NCBI GenBank assembly: GCA_947589745.1
Contig: CANQCS010000002.1
Location: 57,189 to 121,188 of the forward strand
DNA length: 64,000 nucleotides
From: an uncultured Oscillospiraceae bacterium
GTDB lineage: Bacteria; Bacillota; Clostridia; Oscillospirales; Oscillospiraceae
Reading direction: 5' to 3'
Shown: positions 45,882-53,528 of the stretch, piece after piece
Layout: every line of letters begins with the position of its first letter
Numbering within the stretch: the first letter of the stretch is position 1
Program-made: the position numbers and the translations under genes
Notes under the pieces: model-generated
What the model saw: the letters and a program-made list of their open reading frames with translations, nothing else
What the model was told of the DNA's origin: nothing
The model's database searches: none

Positions 45882-46180
45882 TTGTCGGAAAAGGCCTGTG
45901 GCCTTTCCCGACAAGGGGTTTCGCCGTGGGCCGCCCTACGGGCGGCTTAGGCCTGGGGCCGCCGTAGGCGGCCTAACGGCTGCGCTACGCGCCTCACTTG
46001 AGCGCCAAGGGCGCACAAGTTCGACGCACGCCGTCGGGCGGCCTTTGGCCGCCATAGGCCTGGGCTCGCCGAAGGCGAGCTGACGGCTCCGCGCAAAGTG
46101 TTTTTTCCGACGTACACGCCGCCGGAAAAAACGGATTGCACTTTCTTTCGCGCCGTGCGCGGCGCGAAACTCTGCGAGGC
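45882..46180 (+). repeat. Family B repeat, copy B2 (expanded)
   Basis: It fills the gap between the convergent M3 peptidase and spoIVFB genes. It has the same blocks and order as copy B1: opening hairpin TTGTCGGAAAAGGCC (45882-45914), GGTTTCGC, GCGCCTCACTTGAGCGCC, TTCGACGCACGC, TTTTTTCCGACGTACACGCC and the closing hairpin TTTCGCGCCG/CGGCGCGAAA. Two extra GC-rich palindrome clusters (about 45925-45985 and 46028-46085) are inserted at corresponding places, making it about 110 bases longer than B1. Confidence 0.85.
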
Positions 46181-46194
46181 TTTTCTCACGCACT

Positions 46195-46222
46195 GGGAGC
46201 CCCGGCGCAAGCCGGGGCTCCC
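46195..46222. terminator. Perfect hairpin beside the spoIVFB stop
   Basis: GGGAGCCCCGGC and GCCGGGGCTCCC form a 12-bp stem with GCAA loop one base beyond the spoIVFB stop. It lacks a T-run on the minus strand, so it may pause or protect the transcript rather than end it. Confidence 0.5.
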
Positions 46223-46223
46223 T

Positions 46224-46811
46224 TCATGCCTTTTCCCGAAGCTTTCTTGCGGGCAGTTGCGGCAGTAGCGTCCCCGCCGCGGCCAGCAGCAGAAACAGCC
46301 CCGCCCGGTACCGCACTGTCAGCGCCAGCGCGGCGGCGGTGAGGGCCCCGGCGCAGAGAAGCCCCACCCTCCGGCACACCCGGTCCGCCGCCATGGGGTC
46401 CGTCAGCCAGCTCACCAGCAGGTACAGGGCCCGGCCCCCGTCCAGGCTGGGGACGGGCAGCAGGTTGAAGACGCCCAGCACCAGGTTGGCCCCCGCCAGC
46501 ACGTAGTCCCCGGAGAGCCGGGCGAACACCAGCGCCAGGACCAGGTTCACCGCCGGGCCCGCCAGGGTGCACAGCAGCTCCCGGCCGTAGGGCAGGTACC
46601 GGGTGTCCGCCGTCAGCTCCGCGCCGAAGGCGGTGAGCCGGAACCGCTCCACCCTGGCCCCCGCCAGCCGGAGGGCCAGCAGGTGCCCCAGCTCGTGGCA
46701 CACCGCCGACACCGCCGCCAGGGGCAGCACCGGCCCCGCCCCGGCCAGGGCCGCCAGGGCCAGCATGGCGGGGAAGCCCCAGCCCACCTCCAGCTTACGC
46801 CACCTGCACAT
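46224..46811 (-). CDS. spoIVFB: M50 site-2 protease, SpoIVFB-like
   Basis: Product of 195 residues and about six membrane segments. The metal site HELGH (about 40-44) and the second motif NLLPVPSLDGGRAL are intact, as in intramembrane metalloproteases of the SpoIVFB group. SpoIVFB cleaves pro-sigma-K in the mother cell during sporulation. It overlaps the 3' end of the M23-domain gene by 17 bases, which is the spoIVFA-spoIVFB arrangement. It is shorter than B. subtilis SpoIVFB, which has a C-terminal CBS domain; that domain is absent here. Confidence 0.85.
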   Translation of the reverse strand: MCRWRKLEVGWGFPAMLALAALAGAGPVLPLAAVSAVCHELGHLLALRLAGARVERFRLTAFGAELTADTRYLPYGRELLCTLAGPAVNLVLALVFARLSGDYVLAGANLVLGVFNLLPVPSLDGGRALYLLVSWLTDPMAADRVCRRVGLLCAGALTAAALALTVRYRAGLFLLLAAAGTLLPQLPARKLREKA

Positions 46812-47727
46812 AGTAGATGGGGTTCAGGTACAGGTCCCCGTCGTGGAGCTCAAAGTGGAGGTGGGGGCCCGTCACCTGTCCGGTGGCCCCCACCTCCGCG
46901 ATCTTCTGTCCCATCTCCACCGCGCCGGAGGTGACCACCACCCTGGAGCAGTGGCCGTAGAGGGTGACGTAGCCCCCCTCGTGGCGGAGCATGATGTAGT
47001 TGCCCAGGGTGCTGCTCTCCCCGGTGGCGTAGACCTCGCCGCCGGCGAAGGCCAGGATGTCGGTGCCCTCCGCCGCCCCCAGGTCCACGCCGTAGTGGAA
47101 CTTATCCCCGCCGGTCACGGGGTGTTCCCGCCAGCCAAAGCCGGAGTTCATCTTCCCCAGCACGGGGGTGCAGTGCTCGAACCCCAGGTTCCGCTGCTCC
47201 ATGCTGGCGTTGTCCGGGAGTGGCCGGAAGGTGTAGCTCCAGGAGAGGGAGGCCGCCGAGGCGTCCGCCTGTTCCGGCAGCGCCCCGGCATCCAGCACGG
47301 TCTCCCGCACCCGGTCCGGGTCCGGCTCCGGCAGTGTGGAGGCGGTGAACCGCAGCAGCCTCTCCCCAGGGACGAGGACGCCGCCGCCGGCGGCGGTCCG
47401 GTCTGGCTGTCCGTCCGGCCGGGAGGCCGGGTCGAACACCGCCACATAGGCGTCCTGGAGGGAGTCGCCCACGTCCTGTTCGCCGCTGACGGCGCGGCCG
47501 ATGGCGGCGAAGGCGGCGCGGAAGTCGGCGTTGCGGCCCAGCAGGTCGCCCACAGAGCGGGCGAGGCCGCCGATGGCCCCAGGGAACAGTAATTTCACCG
47601 CCACCAAAACGACAAAGACGGCACCGCAGACAATAAGCCGCACCGGCATCTGCTGTTCCGGGGCGGCCCTGCGGCCGCCCCGCCCCCGATAGGCCCGGCG
47701 GCGCCGGGCCTGTTCGCTTCTGGTCAT
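46795..47727 (-). CDS. spoIVFA: M23-domain membrane protein, SpoIVFA-like
   Basis: Product of 310 residues. A basic cytoplasmic tail and one membrane helix (about 27-47) precede a linker and a C-terminal LytM/M23 domain (about 190-305). The domain keeps the metal ligands HxxxD (HYGVDLGA) and HxH (GPHLHFEL). SpoIVFA holds SpoIVFB inactive until SpoIVB cuts it. Because the ligands are intact, actual peptidase activity, as in SpoIIQ-like proteins, is also possible. The assignment relies on the overlap with the SpoIVFB-like gene. Confidence 0.78.
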   Translation of the reverse strand: MTRSEQARRRRAYRGRGGRRAAPEQQMPVRLIVCGAVFVVLVAVKLLFPGAIGGLARSVGDLLGRNADFRAAFAAIGRAVSGEQDVGDSLQDAYVAVFDPASRPDGQPDRTAAGGGVLVPGERLLRFTASTLPEPDPDRVRETVLDAGALPEQADASAASLSWSYTFRPLPDNASMEQRNLGFEHCTPVLGKMNSGFGWREHPVTGGDKFHYGVDLGAAEGTDILAFAGGEVYATGESSTLGNYIMLRHEGGYVTLYGHCSRVVVTSGAVEMGQKIAEVGATGQVTGPHLHFELHDGDLYLNPIYYVQVA

Positions 47728-47759
47728 AGGGTAGGAGCCCCCTTCCAGGTGGTTTTGCT

Positions 47760-47790
47760 ATATCCTATGGCGGGGGGAGGCATTTTATTC
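47760..47790 (-). promoter_or_regulatory. Possible sporulation (sigma-E-like) promoter of spoIVFAB
   Basis: On the minus strand GAATAAA (47784-47790) and CATAGGATAT (47760-47769) are 14 bases apart, similar to mother-cell sigma-E promoters (-10 beginning CATA). It lies about 30 bases before spoIVFA. No good vegetative promoter is seen there. Confidence 0.4.
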
Positions 47791-47862
47791 GAGAGACTGG
47801 GGGGGAGGGGGCCTCCGGCCCCCACCGGGTCTGATGCGCACCCCCGATGGGTGCGGCCCCTG

Positions 47863-48396
47863 GGTTACTTTTTGTGCAAACAAAAAGTAACCAAAAAATT
47901 GCTTAAGGGGCTGTCGCCCCTTAAGAATCCCCAGGGAGGACGGTTAAGGGCAGATGGATGGTGGAACTAGGGGCCAGGGAAAGCATTCATCGGTACTGCC
48001 CTCTTTTTTCCTTATTCTTACTGCCGGTTGCTCCGTTCCACTACGCAATTGATGGATTTCCGTATACGGCTCGCATCCGACTGCGTCCTGCTCCGTTCCA
48101 CTACGCACAGGACAGATTTCCGTCTACGGACTCGACAAGAACCGCGCCCTCAATTGCGTAGTAGAACGGAGCAACCAGCAGTCGGAATACGGCAAAAAAC
48201 CAGCACCCCCGATGAATGCTTTCCCTGGGTACTTCCTACGGAAACCTGCCCTTAACGTCCCTCCAAACGGCAGGGATTCTTAAGGGGGCGCGAGCCCCCT
48301 TAAGCGCACTTTTGGTGACTTTTCCTGCGAGGGAAAAGTCACCCAGGGGGCGCCCCACCGGGGGGCGAATCAGACCCGGGTGGGGGCGGAGCCCCC
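47863..48396. repeat. Family A repeat, full element L-payload-L (copy A3)
   Basis: Two L halves face each other in the gap between spoIVFA and the reductase gene. The left half starts with hairpin GGTTACTTTTTGT (47863) and CTTAAGGGGC/GCCCCTTAAG, and ends at core TTGCTCCGTTCCACTACG plus CAATTG (48046-48051). The payload is 99 bases (48052-48150) and holds a central diverged core copy in a GTCCTG/CAGGAC hairpin. The inverted half runs from CAATTG (48151) to hairpin GGTGACTTTTCC...GGGAAAAGTCACC (48343). A conserved outer tail and GGGGGCGGAGCCCCC (48382-48396) follow. The bases 47791-47862 also hold a GC-rich palindrome. Confidence 0.88.
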
Positions 48397-48462
48397 ATCC
48401 TCCAAGGTTTCGGATAGCAAAGCAGGAGCCCCGCCGGCGCACCGGCGAGGCCCGTTGCTTTG

Positions 48463-49083
48463 TTAACGAATAAAGTTTGTTCTGACCGGCGGTTCCTGCT
48501 CCGGAATGTCCACGCCCGCATCGCGGCCTGCCGCGATACATTTTATTATCCACGCCATGTTGTGGCCTAATTGCCGCATGATGGCCAGGCCCTCCTCGTC
48601 CTGCCGGACCTGGTCCGGCGTATTCCCGTGGACCATGGGCCAGTAGCGGGACGACACCAGCGGCATCTGGTTGATGGTGAAGTACTTGTTCAGCTGCTCC
48701 AGCGCGGCGGTGGTGCCGCCCCGGCGGGCGGAAACGACAGCGGCGGCAGGCTTGTACCGCAGCGCCCCGCTGGCGGAGTAAAACAGCCGGTCCAGCACAC
48801 AGGTGATCTGCCCCGAGGCCGCCGCGTAGTGGACCGGGGAGCCCACCACAAAGCCGTCGCACTCCTTCGCCTTCTCCGCCAGCACGTTCACCACGTCGTC
48901 GTGGACGCACTTGCCCAGCTTGCCGCAGGCGCCGCAGCCCATGCAGCCGATGGTGGGCGTCTGCCCCAGCCAGACGATCTCCGTCCCGATGCCGTCCTTC
49001 TCCAGCGCCCCGGCTACCTCCGCCAGCGCCGTGTAGGTGCAGCCCTCCTTGTGGGGACTGCCGTTGACCAGTAATACCTTCAT
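48463..49083 (-). CDS. Flavodoxin-fold NAD(P)H-dependent FMN reductase
   Basis: Product of 206 residues. The FMN-binding loop NGSPHKEGCTYTAL is at 7-20, a Cys-rich segment GCMGCGACGKLGKC at about 46-59, and the second loop VVGSPVHYAAASGQ follows. These features fit the iron-sulfur-flavoprotein/NADPH-reductase group, which supplies electrons to unknown acceptors. ATG 49083 lies 8 bases after AAAGGAG. It follows mtaB by 31 bases on the same strand and may be co-transcribed with it. Physiological substrate unknown. Confidence 0.85.
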   Translation of the reverse strand: MKVLLVNGSPHKEGCTYTALAEVAGALEKDGIGTEIVWLGQTPTIGCMGCGACGKLGKCVHDDVVNVLAEKAKECDGFVVGSPVHYAAASGQITCVLDRLFYSASGALRYKPAAAVVSARRGGTTAALEQLNKYFTINQMPLVSSRYWPMVHGNTPDQVRQDEEGLAIMRQLGHNMAWIIKCIAAGRDAGVDIPEQEPPVRTNFIR

Positions 49084-49114
49084 ATGTTGCACTCCTTTAC
49101 AGTGATTTTCCTTG

Positions 49115-50419
49115 TCAGTCGTTGGATTCCAATAGTTTTCCCAGCAGCACACCGTCCCCCACGGCGGTGATGCGGGTGGGCAGTACCCGGTTGTGGAGGT
49201 CCGGCGCGTCCGCGGCCACGGTCATGTAGTTGGGGGCGTGGCCCTGGTAGAGGCCGTCCACCGGCTGCTCGTAGAGCACGTCGTACACCTGCCCCACGCA
49301 GCCGTCCAGGTACGCCCGGTGCAGGTCCTCCGCCACGGCGGCGGCCCGGGCGGCCCGGTCCTCCTTGACGTGCTTGGGGACCTGCTCCATCGCCGCCGCC
49401 GGGGTGCCGGGGCGGATGGAGTAGGGGAATATATGCACCTCCGCGAAGCCGCATGACCGGATGAAGTCCAGGGTGGTGAGAAATTCCCCCTCCGTCTCCC
49501 CGGGGAACCCCACGATCAGGTCCGTGGTGACGGCGGGCCGGGGGAAGTACCGCCCCAGCAGGTCCACGCTCAGCTTGTAGCGGGCGGTGTCGTACTTCCG
49601 GTTCATCCGCCGCAGCGTGGTGTCGCAACCGGACTGCATGGACAGGTGGAAGTGGGGGCACAGGTTGGGCAGCAGGGACGCCCGGCGGCAAAAGTCCTCC
49701 GTGATGGTCCTGGGCTCCAGGGACCCCAGCCGGAACCGGACGCCGGGGGCCTCCCGGCACAGAGCCTCGATGAGGTCGATGAGTACCGGCTTCCCCGGCA
49801 GGTCCTGGCCCCAGGAGGAGATCTCGATGCCGGTGAGCACGATCTCCCGGTAGCCCTCGGCGGCCAGCCGCCGGACCTCCTCCACGGCGGTGTCCATGGA
49901 CAGGGACCGGACGGGCCCCCTGGCGTAGGGGATGATGCAGTAGGTGCAGAAGTTGACGCAGCCGTCCTCCACCTTCAGCATGGCCCTGGTCCGGGCGGCC
50001 AGCCCCCCGGCGGGCAGCACCTCGAAAGTCCTCCGGCGGAGGGCCTGGTCCAGTTCGACCACAGGCTCCCGCTCCCGGACGGCGCTCTCCAGCAGGTCCA
50101 GGAACCTCTGCCGGTCCCCGGTGCCGGAGATCAGGTCCACGTCCAGGGCCCTGACCTCGTCGGGGCGGGTCTGGGCGTAGCAGCCGCAGACGGCCACCAC
50201 GGCATTGGGGGACTGTTTCCTGGCCCGGCGGATCATCTGCCGGGATTTTTTGTCGCTGACGGCGGTGACGGTGCAGGTGTTGATGATGTAGGCGTCCGCC
50301 GGGGGGACGGCCCCCTCGAAAGGGACCAGGGCGTGGCCCCTGGCGGTCAGCTCCCGCTCCATGGCCTGGGTCTCGTATTGGTTCACTTTGCACCCCAGGG
50401 TGTAAATGGCGATCCTCAA
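49115..50419 (-). CDS. mtaB: tRNA threonylcarbamoyladenosine methylthiotransferase MtaB
   Basis: Product of 434 residues. An N-terminal UPF0004 domain (TLGCKVNQYETQ) with its cysteines comes first, followed by the radical-SAM cluster motif (GCVNFCTYCIIPYARG) and a C-terminal TRAM domain. It adds methylthio to t6A37 of tRNA. The conserved start is reached only by a TTG codon (50419), 8 bases after AGGGGG; no ATG or GTG fits. A promoter lies directly upstream. YqeV of B. subtilis is the reference enzyme. Confidence 0.92.
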   Translation of the reverse strand: MRIAIYTLGCKVNQYETQAMERELTARGHALVPFEGAVPPADAYIINTCTVTAVSDKKSRQMIRRARKQSPNAVVAVCGCYAQTRPDEVRALDVDLISGTGDRQRFLDLLESAVREREPVVELDQALRRRTFEVLPAGGLAARTRAMLKVEDGCVNFCTYCIIPYARGPVRSLSMDTAVEEVRRLAAEGYREIVLTGIEISSWGQDLPGKPVLIDLIEALCREAPGVRFRLGSLEPRTITEDFCRRASLLPNLCPHFHLSMQSGCDTTLRRMNRKYDTARYKLSVDLLGRYFPRPAVTTDLIVGFPGETEGEFLTTLDFIRSCGFAEVHIFPYSIRPGTPAAAMEQVPKHVKEDRAARAAAVAEDLHRAYLDGCVGQVYDVLYEQPVDGLYQGHAPNYMTVAADAPDLHNRVLPTRITAVGDGVLLGKLLESND

Positions 50420-50453
50420 TGGGGGGTCCCCCTTGCAAAAATATATTATCTTT

Positions 50454-50482
50454 AGTATAATATATATTTGCCGAATTGGCAA
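50454..50482 (-). promoter_or_regulatory. mtaB promoter
   Basis: On the minus strand TTGCCA (-35, 50477-50482) and TATACT (-10, 50454-50459) are 17 bases apart, about 35 bases before the TTG start. Confidence 0.75.
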
Positions 50483-50542
50483 GCGGGTGGGGCTCCGCCC
50501 CCGGGGGAATTTTTTGCACCCTGCGGGCGCAGAGCACCCCCC

Positions 50543-50834
50543 GGTTACTTTTCCCCCGTGGGAAAAGTAACCAAAAGCACGTTTAAGAAAACCGTTAGGT
50601 TTTCTTAAAAATCTTTCCTCATTTTTTGTTTTCTTTTGCGCTCGCCCTTTGGCGGGTCTTGTCTGAACCGCGCCGGGTCCCGTGTATGGGATTCTGCGTC
50701 TACGGTGAGTATGTCCCCAAGGAGATCCTGCTGCGGCGCAAGTTCCGCCGCTTGGGGCGGCGGAACCGGACATTGGCTGCGCTGGTCGGTTTCCGTTGTC
50801 TTGGTGCCGGTTGCTCCGTTCCACTACGCAATTG
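50543..50834 (+). repeat. Family A repeat, R half-element (copy A4), left end of a composite unit
   Basis: It starts with hairpin GGTTACTTTTCCC...GGGAAAAGTAACC (50543) and TTTAAGAAAACC/GGTTTTCTTAAA. Then come the AT-rich stretch, the third hairpin TTCCGCCGC...GCGGCGGAA, and the core TTGCTCCGTTCCACTACG plus CAATTG (50829-50834). GGGGCTCCGCCCCC at about 50487-50501 is the outer GC-rich hairpin. It faces copy A5 across the two-gene island. Confidence 0.88.
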
Positions 50835-50903
50835 GTAGAACCATCTATTCGAGAGAAAGGGATAGGGATACGGGGGTTTGTTTCGGACAGCGGGGCAGCT
50901 CGG

Positions 50904-50948
50904 GAGGGACTGGATTTCAGACAGAACGGCCAATTGGGATTTGTGAGG
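50904..50948 (+). repeat. Leader repeat 1, before the methyltransferase gene
   Basis: About 45 bases starting GAGGGACTGGATTTCAGACA and ending at the GAGG ribosome site. It resembles the leader of the next gene at 51808-51854. The shared core is CAGACAGA(A/G)CG(G/A)CCAA followed by ATTT. Confidence 0.7.
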
Positions 50949-50954
50949 TAGTTG

Positions 50955-51749
50955 ATGATGAGCACCAGAAAAGAAATCGTGGGCGGCTTTTATGGCCAAT
51001 ACGATGAAGACGGACGGCTTTGCAGGACCCGGCACGGTCAGCTTGAGTACGATATCACCATGACCTATATCCACCGCTATGCCGCCAGAGGGTCCAGGGT
51101 CCTTGAGGTCGGGGCCGGGACCGGCCGGTACTCCATTGCCCTTGCAAAAGAGGGAATGGAGGTTACTGCGGTTGAACTGGTGGAAAGCAATCTCGCGGTC
51201 CTCAGGGAAAACAGCAAAGGAATGGAGAACATCACATCCTATCAGGGGGATGCCACTGACCTGAGCCGGTTTGCGGACGACTCCTTTGATGTGACGCTGT
51301 TCTTCGGCCCCATGTATCACCTGTATGAAGCGGAGGAAGTGGACCGCGCGATCAATGAGGCGATCCGGGTCACAAAGCCCGGAGGCGTGATACTGTTCGC
51401 TTTCCTTTCCGTGTTTGCGATCATGTACGCAAATTACTTTTACGGGAAATGGGCAGCGGGACAGAAAGAGAACTTCACGGATGATTACAAGGTGAGGCAT
51501 TTTAAGGAGCAACTCTTTACCGGGTATGATGTGACGGAGTTTGAAGGACTGTTTCAGGACAAGCCGGTCGATTGGCTGACCACCACAGGTGTGGACGGCC
51601 TGCTGGAGCCCATTGAAGAGCGCCCGGATTTTTCCCTTTCGGATGAAGATTTCAAGGCCCTGGCGGAGTGGTATCTGGCTTTTTCCGAAAAGCGGGAGCT
51701 ATTGGGAGCTACAAGCCACCTTTTGTATATTTGCCGGAAGCGGTCATAG
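50955..51749 (+). CDS. Class I SAM-dependent methyltransferase
   Basis: Product of 264 residues. Motif I VLEVGAGTGRYSIALA (about 48-63) and the acidic loop AVELVE define a Rossmann methyltransferase of the Methyltransf_11/25 type; FFGPMYHLYEAEEVDRAI is the typical later region. GAGG is 6 bases before ATG 50955. Base composition and codons (AAA, GAT, TTT frequent) differ from the neighbours, suggesting transfer. It lies in the cargo between two family A half-elements. A small-molecule substrate is likely but unknown. Confidence 0.85.
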   Translation: MMSTRKEIVGGFYGQYDEDGRLCRTRHGQLEYDITMTYIHRYAARGSRVLEVGAGTGRYSIALAKEGMEVTAVELVESNLAVLRENSKGMENITSYQGDATDLSRFADDSFDVTLFFGPMYHLYEAEEVDRAINEAIRVTKPGGVILFAFLSVFAIMYANYFYGKWAAGQKENFTDDYKVRHFKEQLFTGYDVTEFEGLFQDKPVDWLTTTGVDGLLEPIEERPDFSLSDEDFKALAEWYLAFSEKRELLGATSHLLYICRKRS

Positions 51750-51807
51750 GGCATCAAGACAGGCCCCGGCCCTCTCCCCGCCCGGCCCGATTCGCGGGGA
51801 CGGAACG

Positions 51808-51854
51808 GAGGGAAGTGTATTCCAGACAGAGCGACCAACCTGCATTTAAGGAGG
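51808..51854 (+). repeat. Leader repeat 2, before the lipoprotein gene
   Basis: About 47 bases starting GAGGGAAGTGTATTCCAGAC and ending at the AAGGAGG ribosome site. It is related to leader repeat 1 at roughly three quarters of positions. Confidence 0.7.
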
Positions 51855-51864
51855 AAAGATTTTG

Positions 51865-52428
51865 ATGAAACGCATTTGCCTCTGGATCGCGGTCTTATTG
51901 TTTGCGTTCACCCTATGCGGCTGCCAAAGCAAAGAAGACCCGAATCTCTATGATGTGGCTTATCAAGGAAAGCTCTACACCGTGGACCAGGAACAGGGAA
52001 CGATCACCTGTGACGGGACCGTCTACCGGTTTGAGATTTCCGGCAGGGGCGGAAACTCTGTTAATTTGAGTATTACTTACCCGGACGGTTCCAGATACTA
52101 TTGGACAGAGGGCAAAGGCTCCAGCAGCGGCGGATGGAGCAATGACTATGCCCCGGAGGCTTCGGGCTATGTGCCGGGAGAGGTTCTGTGGGATGTGTTA
52201 TCGCTGGAATCAGCCGGTCAAGGGCATTCCGGTCCCAGTCCGATCCTGGCACTCTTTCTGCTGGCCGCAGGTGCGTTTGAGACGATCACGCCCCGGACGG
52301 CGTGGATGCTGGGATACGGTTGGCATTTTAAAGACGCCGAGCCATCTGAACTGGCTTTGGCTGTAAATCGAGTGGTGGGCGTTCTCCTGATTCTCGCCGG
52401 CATCATCTGCCTGCTGGCATCACGTTAA
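51865..52428 (+). CDS. Lipoprotein with C-terminal membrane segments, DUF6199-like
   Basis: Product of 187 residues. A lipoprotein signal with lipobox LCGC is followed by a Tyr/Gly-rich extracytoplasmic part (about 25-115) and two membrane segments near the C-terminus. Those segments are separated by the motif GWHFKDAEPSELAL, which resembles the small DUF6199 membrane family. ATG 51865 follows AAGGAGG by 10 bases; a TTG one codon earlier is possible. Like the preceding gene it is AT-richer than its surroundings. Function unknown. Confidence 0.7.
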   Translation: MKRICLWIAVLLFAFTLCGCQSKEDPNLYDVAYQGKLYTVDQEQGTITCDGTVYRFEISGRGGNSVNLSITYPDGSRYYWTEGKGSSSGGWSNDYAPEASGYVPGEVLWDVLSLESAGQGHSGPSPILALFLLAAGAFETITPRTAWMLGYGWHFKDAEPSELALAVNRVVGVLLILAGIICLLASR

Positions 52429-52492
52429 GTTCCCGCTTGTCCATCAACCCTACTCCCCCATCCCCAAATTCCACCGCCCACCACCGCACCCT

Positions 52493-52835
52493 CAATTGCG
52501 TAGTGGAACGGAGCAACTGGCACCCGGACCAAGGAAAAACGACCAGCGCAGCCAATGTTCGGTTTCGCCGCCCCAAGCGGCGAAACTTGCGCCGCAGCAG
52601 GATCTCCTTGGGAACGTACTAAGGTAGCCGCAGAATCCCATACACGGCCCCCGGCCCGGTTTAGACAAGACAGACCACAGGGCGAGCGCAAAACAAAATA
52701 AAAAAATGAGGAAAGATTTTTAAGAAAACCTCGGTTTTCTTAAACGCACTTTTGGTGACTTTTCCTGCGAGGGAAAAGTCACCAGGGGCCCCGCCCACTG
52801 GGGGGCGAATCAGACCCGGCGGGGGCGGAGCCCCC
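52493..52835 (-). repeat. Family A repeat, R half-element (copy A5), right end of the composite unit
   Basis: It is inverted relative to A4. It begins at CAATTG (52493-52498) with core GCGTAGTGGAACGGAGCAA, then the hairpin TTTCGCCGC...GCGGCGAAA, the AT-rich stretch, TTTAAGAAAACC-TC-GGTTTTCTTAAA, and the outer hairpin GGTGACTTTTCC...GGGAAAAGTCACC (ends 52783). The outer tail and GGGGGCGGAGCCCCC (52821-52835) match those of copy A3. It fills the gap before the LUD gene together with 52429-52492, which has no gene. Confidence 0.88.
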
Positions 52836-52894
52836 TTCCCGCCATGTATCGAATAGAATTTATTAAATTTTGTAATAAAGGAGATTACCCTGCT

Positions 52895-53497
52895 ATGGCT
52901 TTTGAGCAATTAAAATCCAAATTGGAAGCCAACGGCTTCCAAGTAACCACCTTCCCGACGGGTGAGGCGGCGGCCGCCTACTTAAACCAGGCCATCGACC
53001 ACACGACAGTGGGTATGGGAGGGTCCGTGACCCTCACGGAGCTGGGCCTCCAGCAGTCCCTCAGCGCCCACAACATCCTCTATAACCACGGCTTCTCTCC
53101 CTGTTCGGCGGATATGGCCCGGGACCTGGCCGCCGGGGCCGAGGTCTATGTCCTCTCCGCCAACGGCATCGCCGCCGACACCGGGGAAATTATCAATATC
53201 GACGGCTGCGGCAACCGGGCCGCCTCGTCCCTCTACGGCCATAAGAAGGTCTACTTCGTGGCCGGGAAGAATAAAATCTCCCCCGACTTCCCCAGCGCCC
53301 TCCAGCGGGTCCGCAACGTGGTGGCCCCCCAAAACGCCCAGCGCCTCCACCGCAAGACCCCCTGCGCCGCGAAGGGCGACCGCTGCTACAACTGCAGCAG
53401 CCCCGAGCGCATCTGCAACGGGCTGGTGGTGCTCTATAAAAAGATGCAGTCCATGGACATGGAGGTCGTGCTCATCGACCAGGAGCTGGGCTATTAA
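52895..53497 (+). CDS. LUD domain protein
   Basis: Product of 200 residues covering one LUD (lactate-utilisation, DUF162) domain. Motifs GMGGSVTLTELGL, NGIAADTGEIINIDGCGNR and GHKKVYFVAGKNKI are characteristic. Four cysteines near the C-terminus (CAAKGDRCYNCSSPERIC) could hold a metal. ATG 52895 follows AAAGGAG by about 11 bases. Stand-alone LUD proteins are common in gut Clostridia; the relatives LutB/LutC take part in lactate oxidation, but no lut partner is here. Precise role unknown. Confidence 0.85.
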   Translation: MAFEQLKSKLEANGFQVTTFPTGEAAAAYLNQAIDHTTVGMGGSVTLTELGLQQSLSAHNILYNHGFSPCSADMARDLAAGAEVYVLSANGIAADTGEIINIDGCGNRAASSLYGHKKVYFVAGKNKISPDFPSALQRVRNVVAPQNAQRLHRKTPCAAKGDRCYNCSSPERICNGLVVLYKKMQSMDMEVVLIDQELGY

Positions 53498-53528
53498 AAT
53501 CAGGCTGGCGCGGAAGGGAGGCGGGGCC

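Larger units (their letters stand above)
50543..52783. mobile_element. Composite unit: two inverted R half-elements flanking a low-GC two-gene cargo
   Basis: R halves A4 and A5 lie in inverted orientation, and each stops at CAATTG next to the cargo, just as halves do around the 97-99 base payload of intact elements A2, A3 and A6. Here the space between the CAATTG sites is 1,658 bases with a methyltransferase and a lipoprotein gene of visibly lower GC and different codon use. No transposase, recombinase or target-site duplication was seen, so mobility would need a factor encoded elsewhere. The arrangement is directly visible; that it is a mobile unit is inference. Confidence 0.6.

Noticed and set aside
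45936..46210. Arg-rich open frames across family B repeats (also 31420-31600)
   Set aside because: They follow hairpin repeats rather than coding sequence, and equivalent frames exist only where the repeat occurs.
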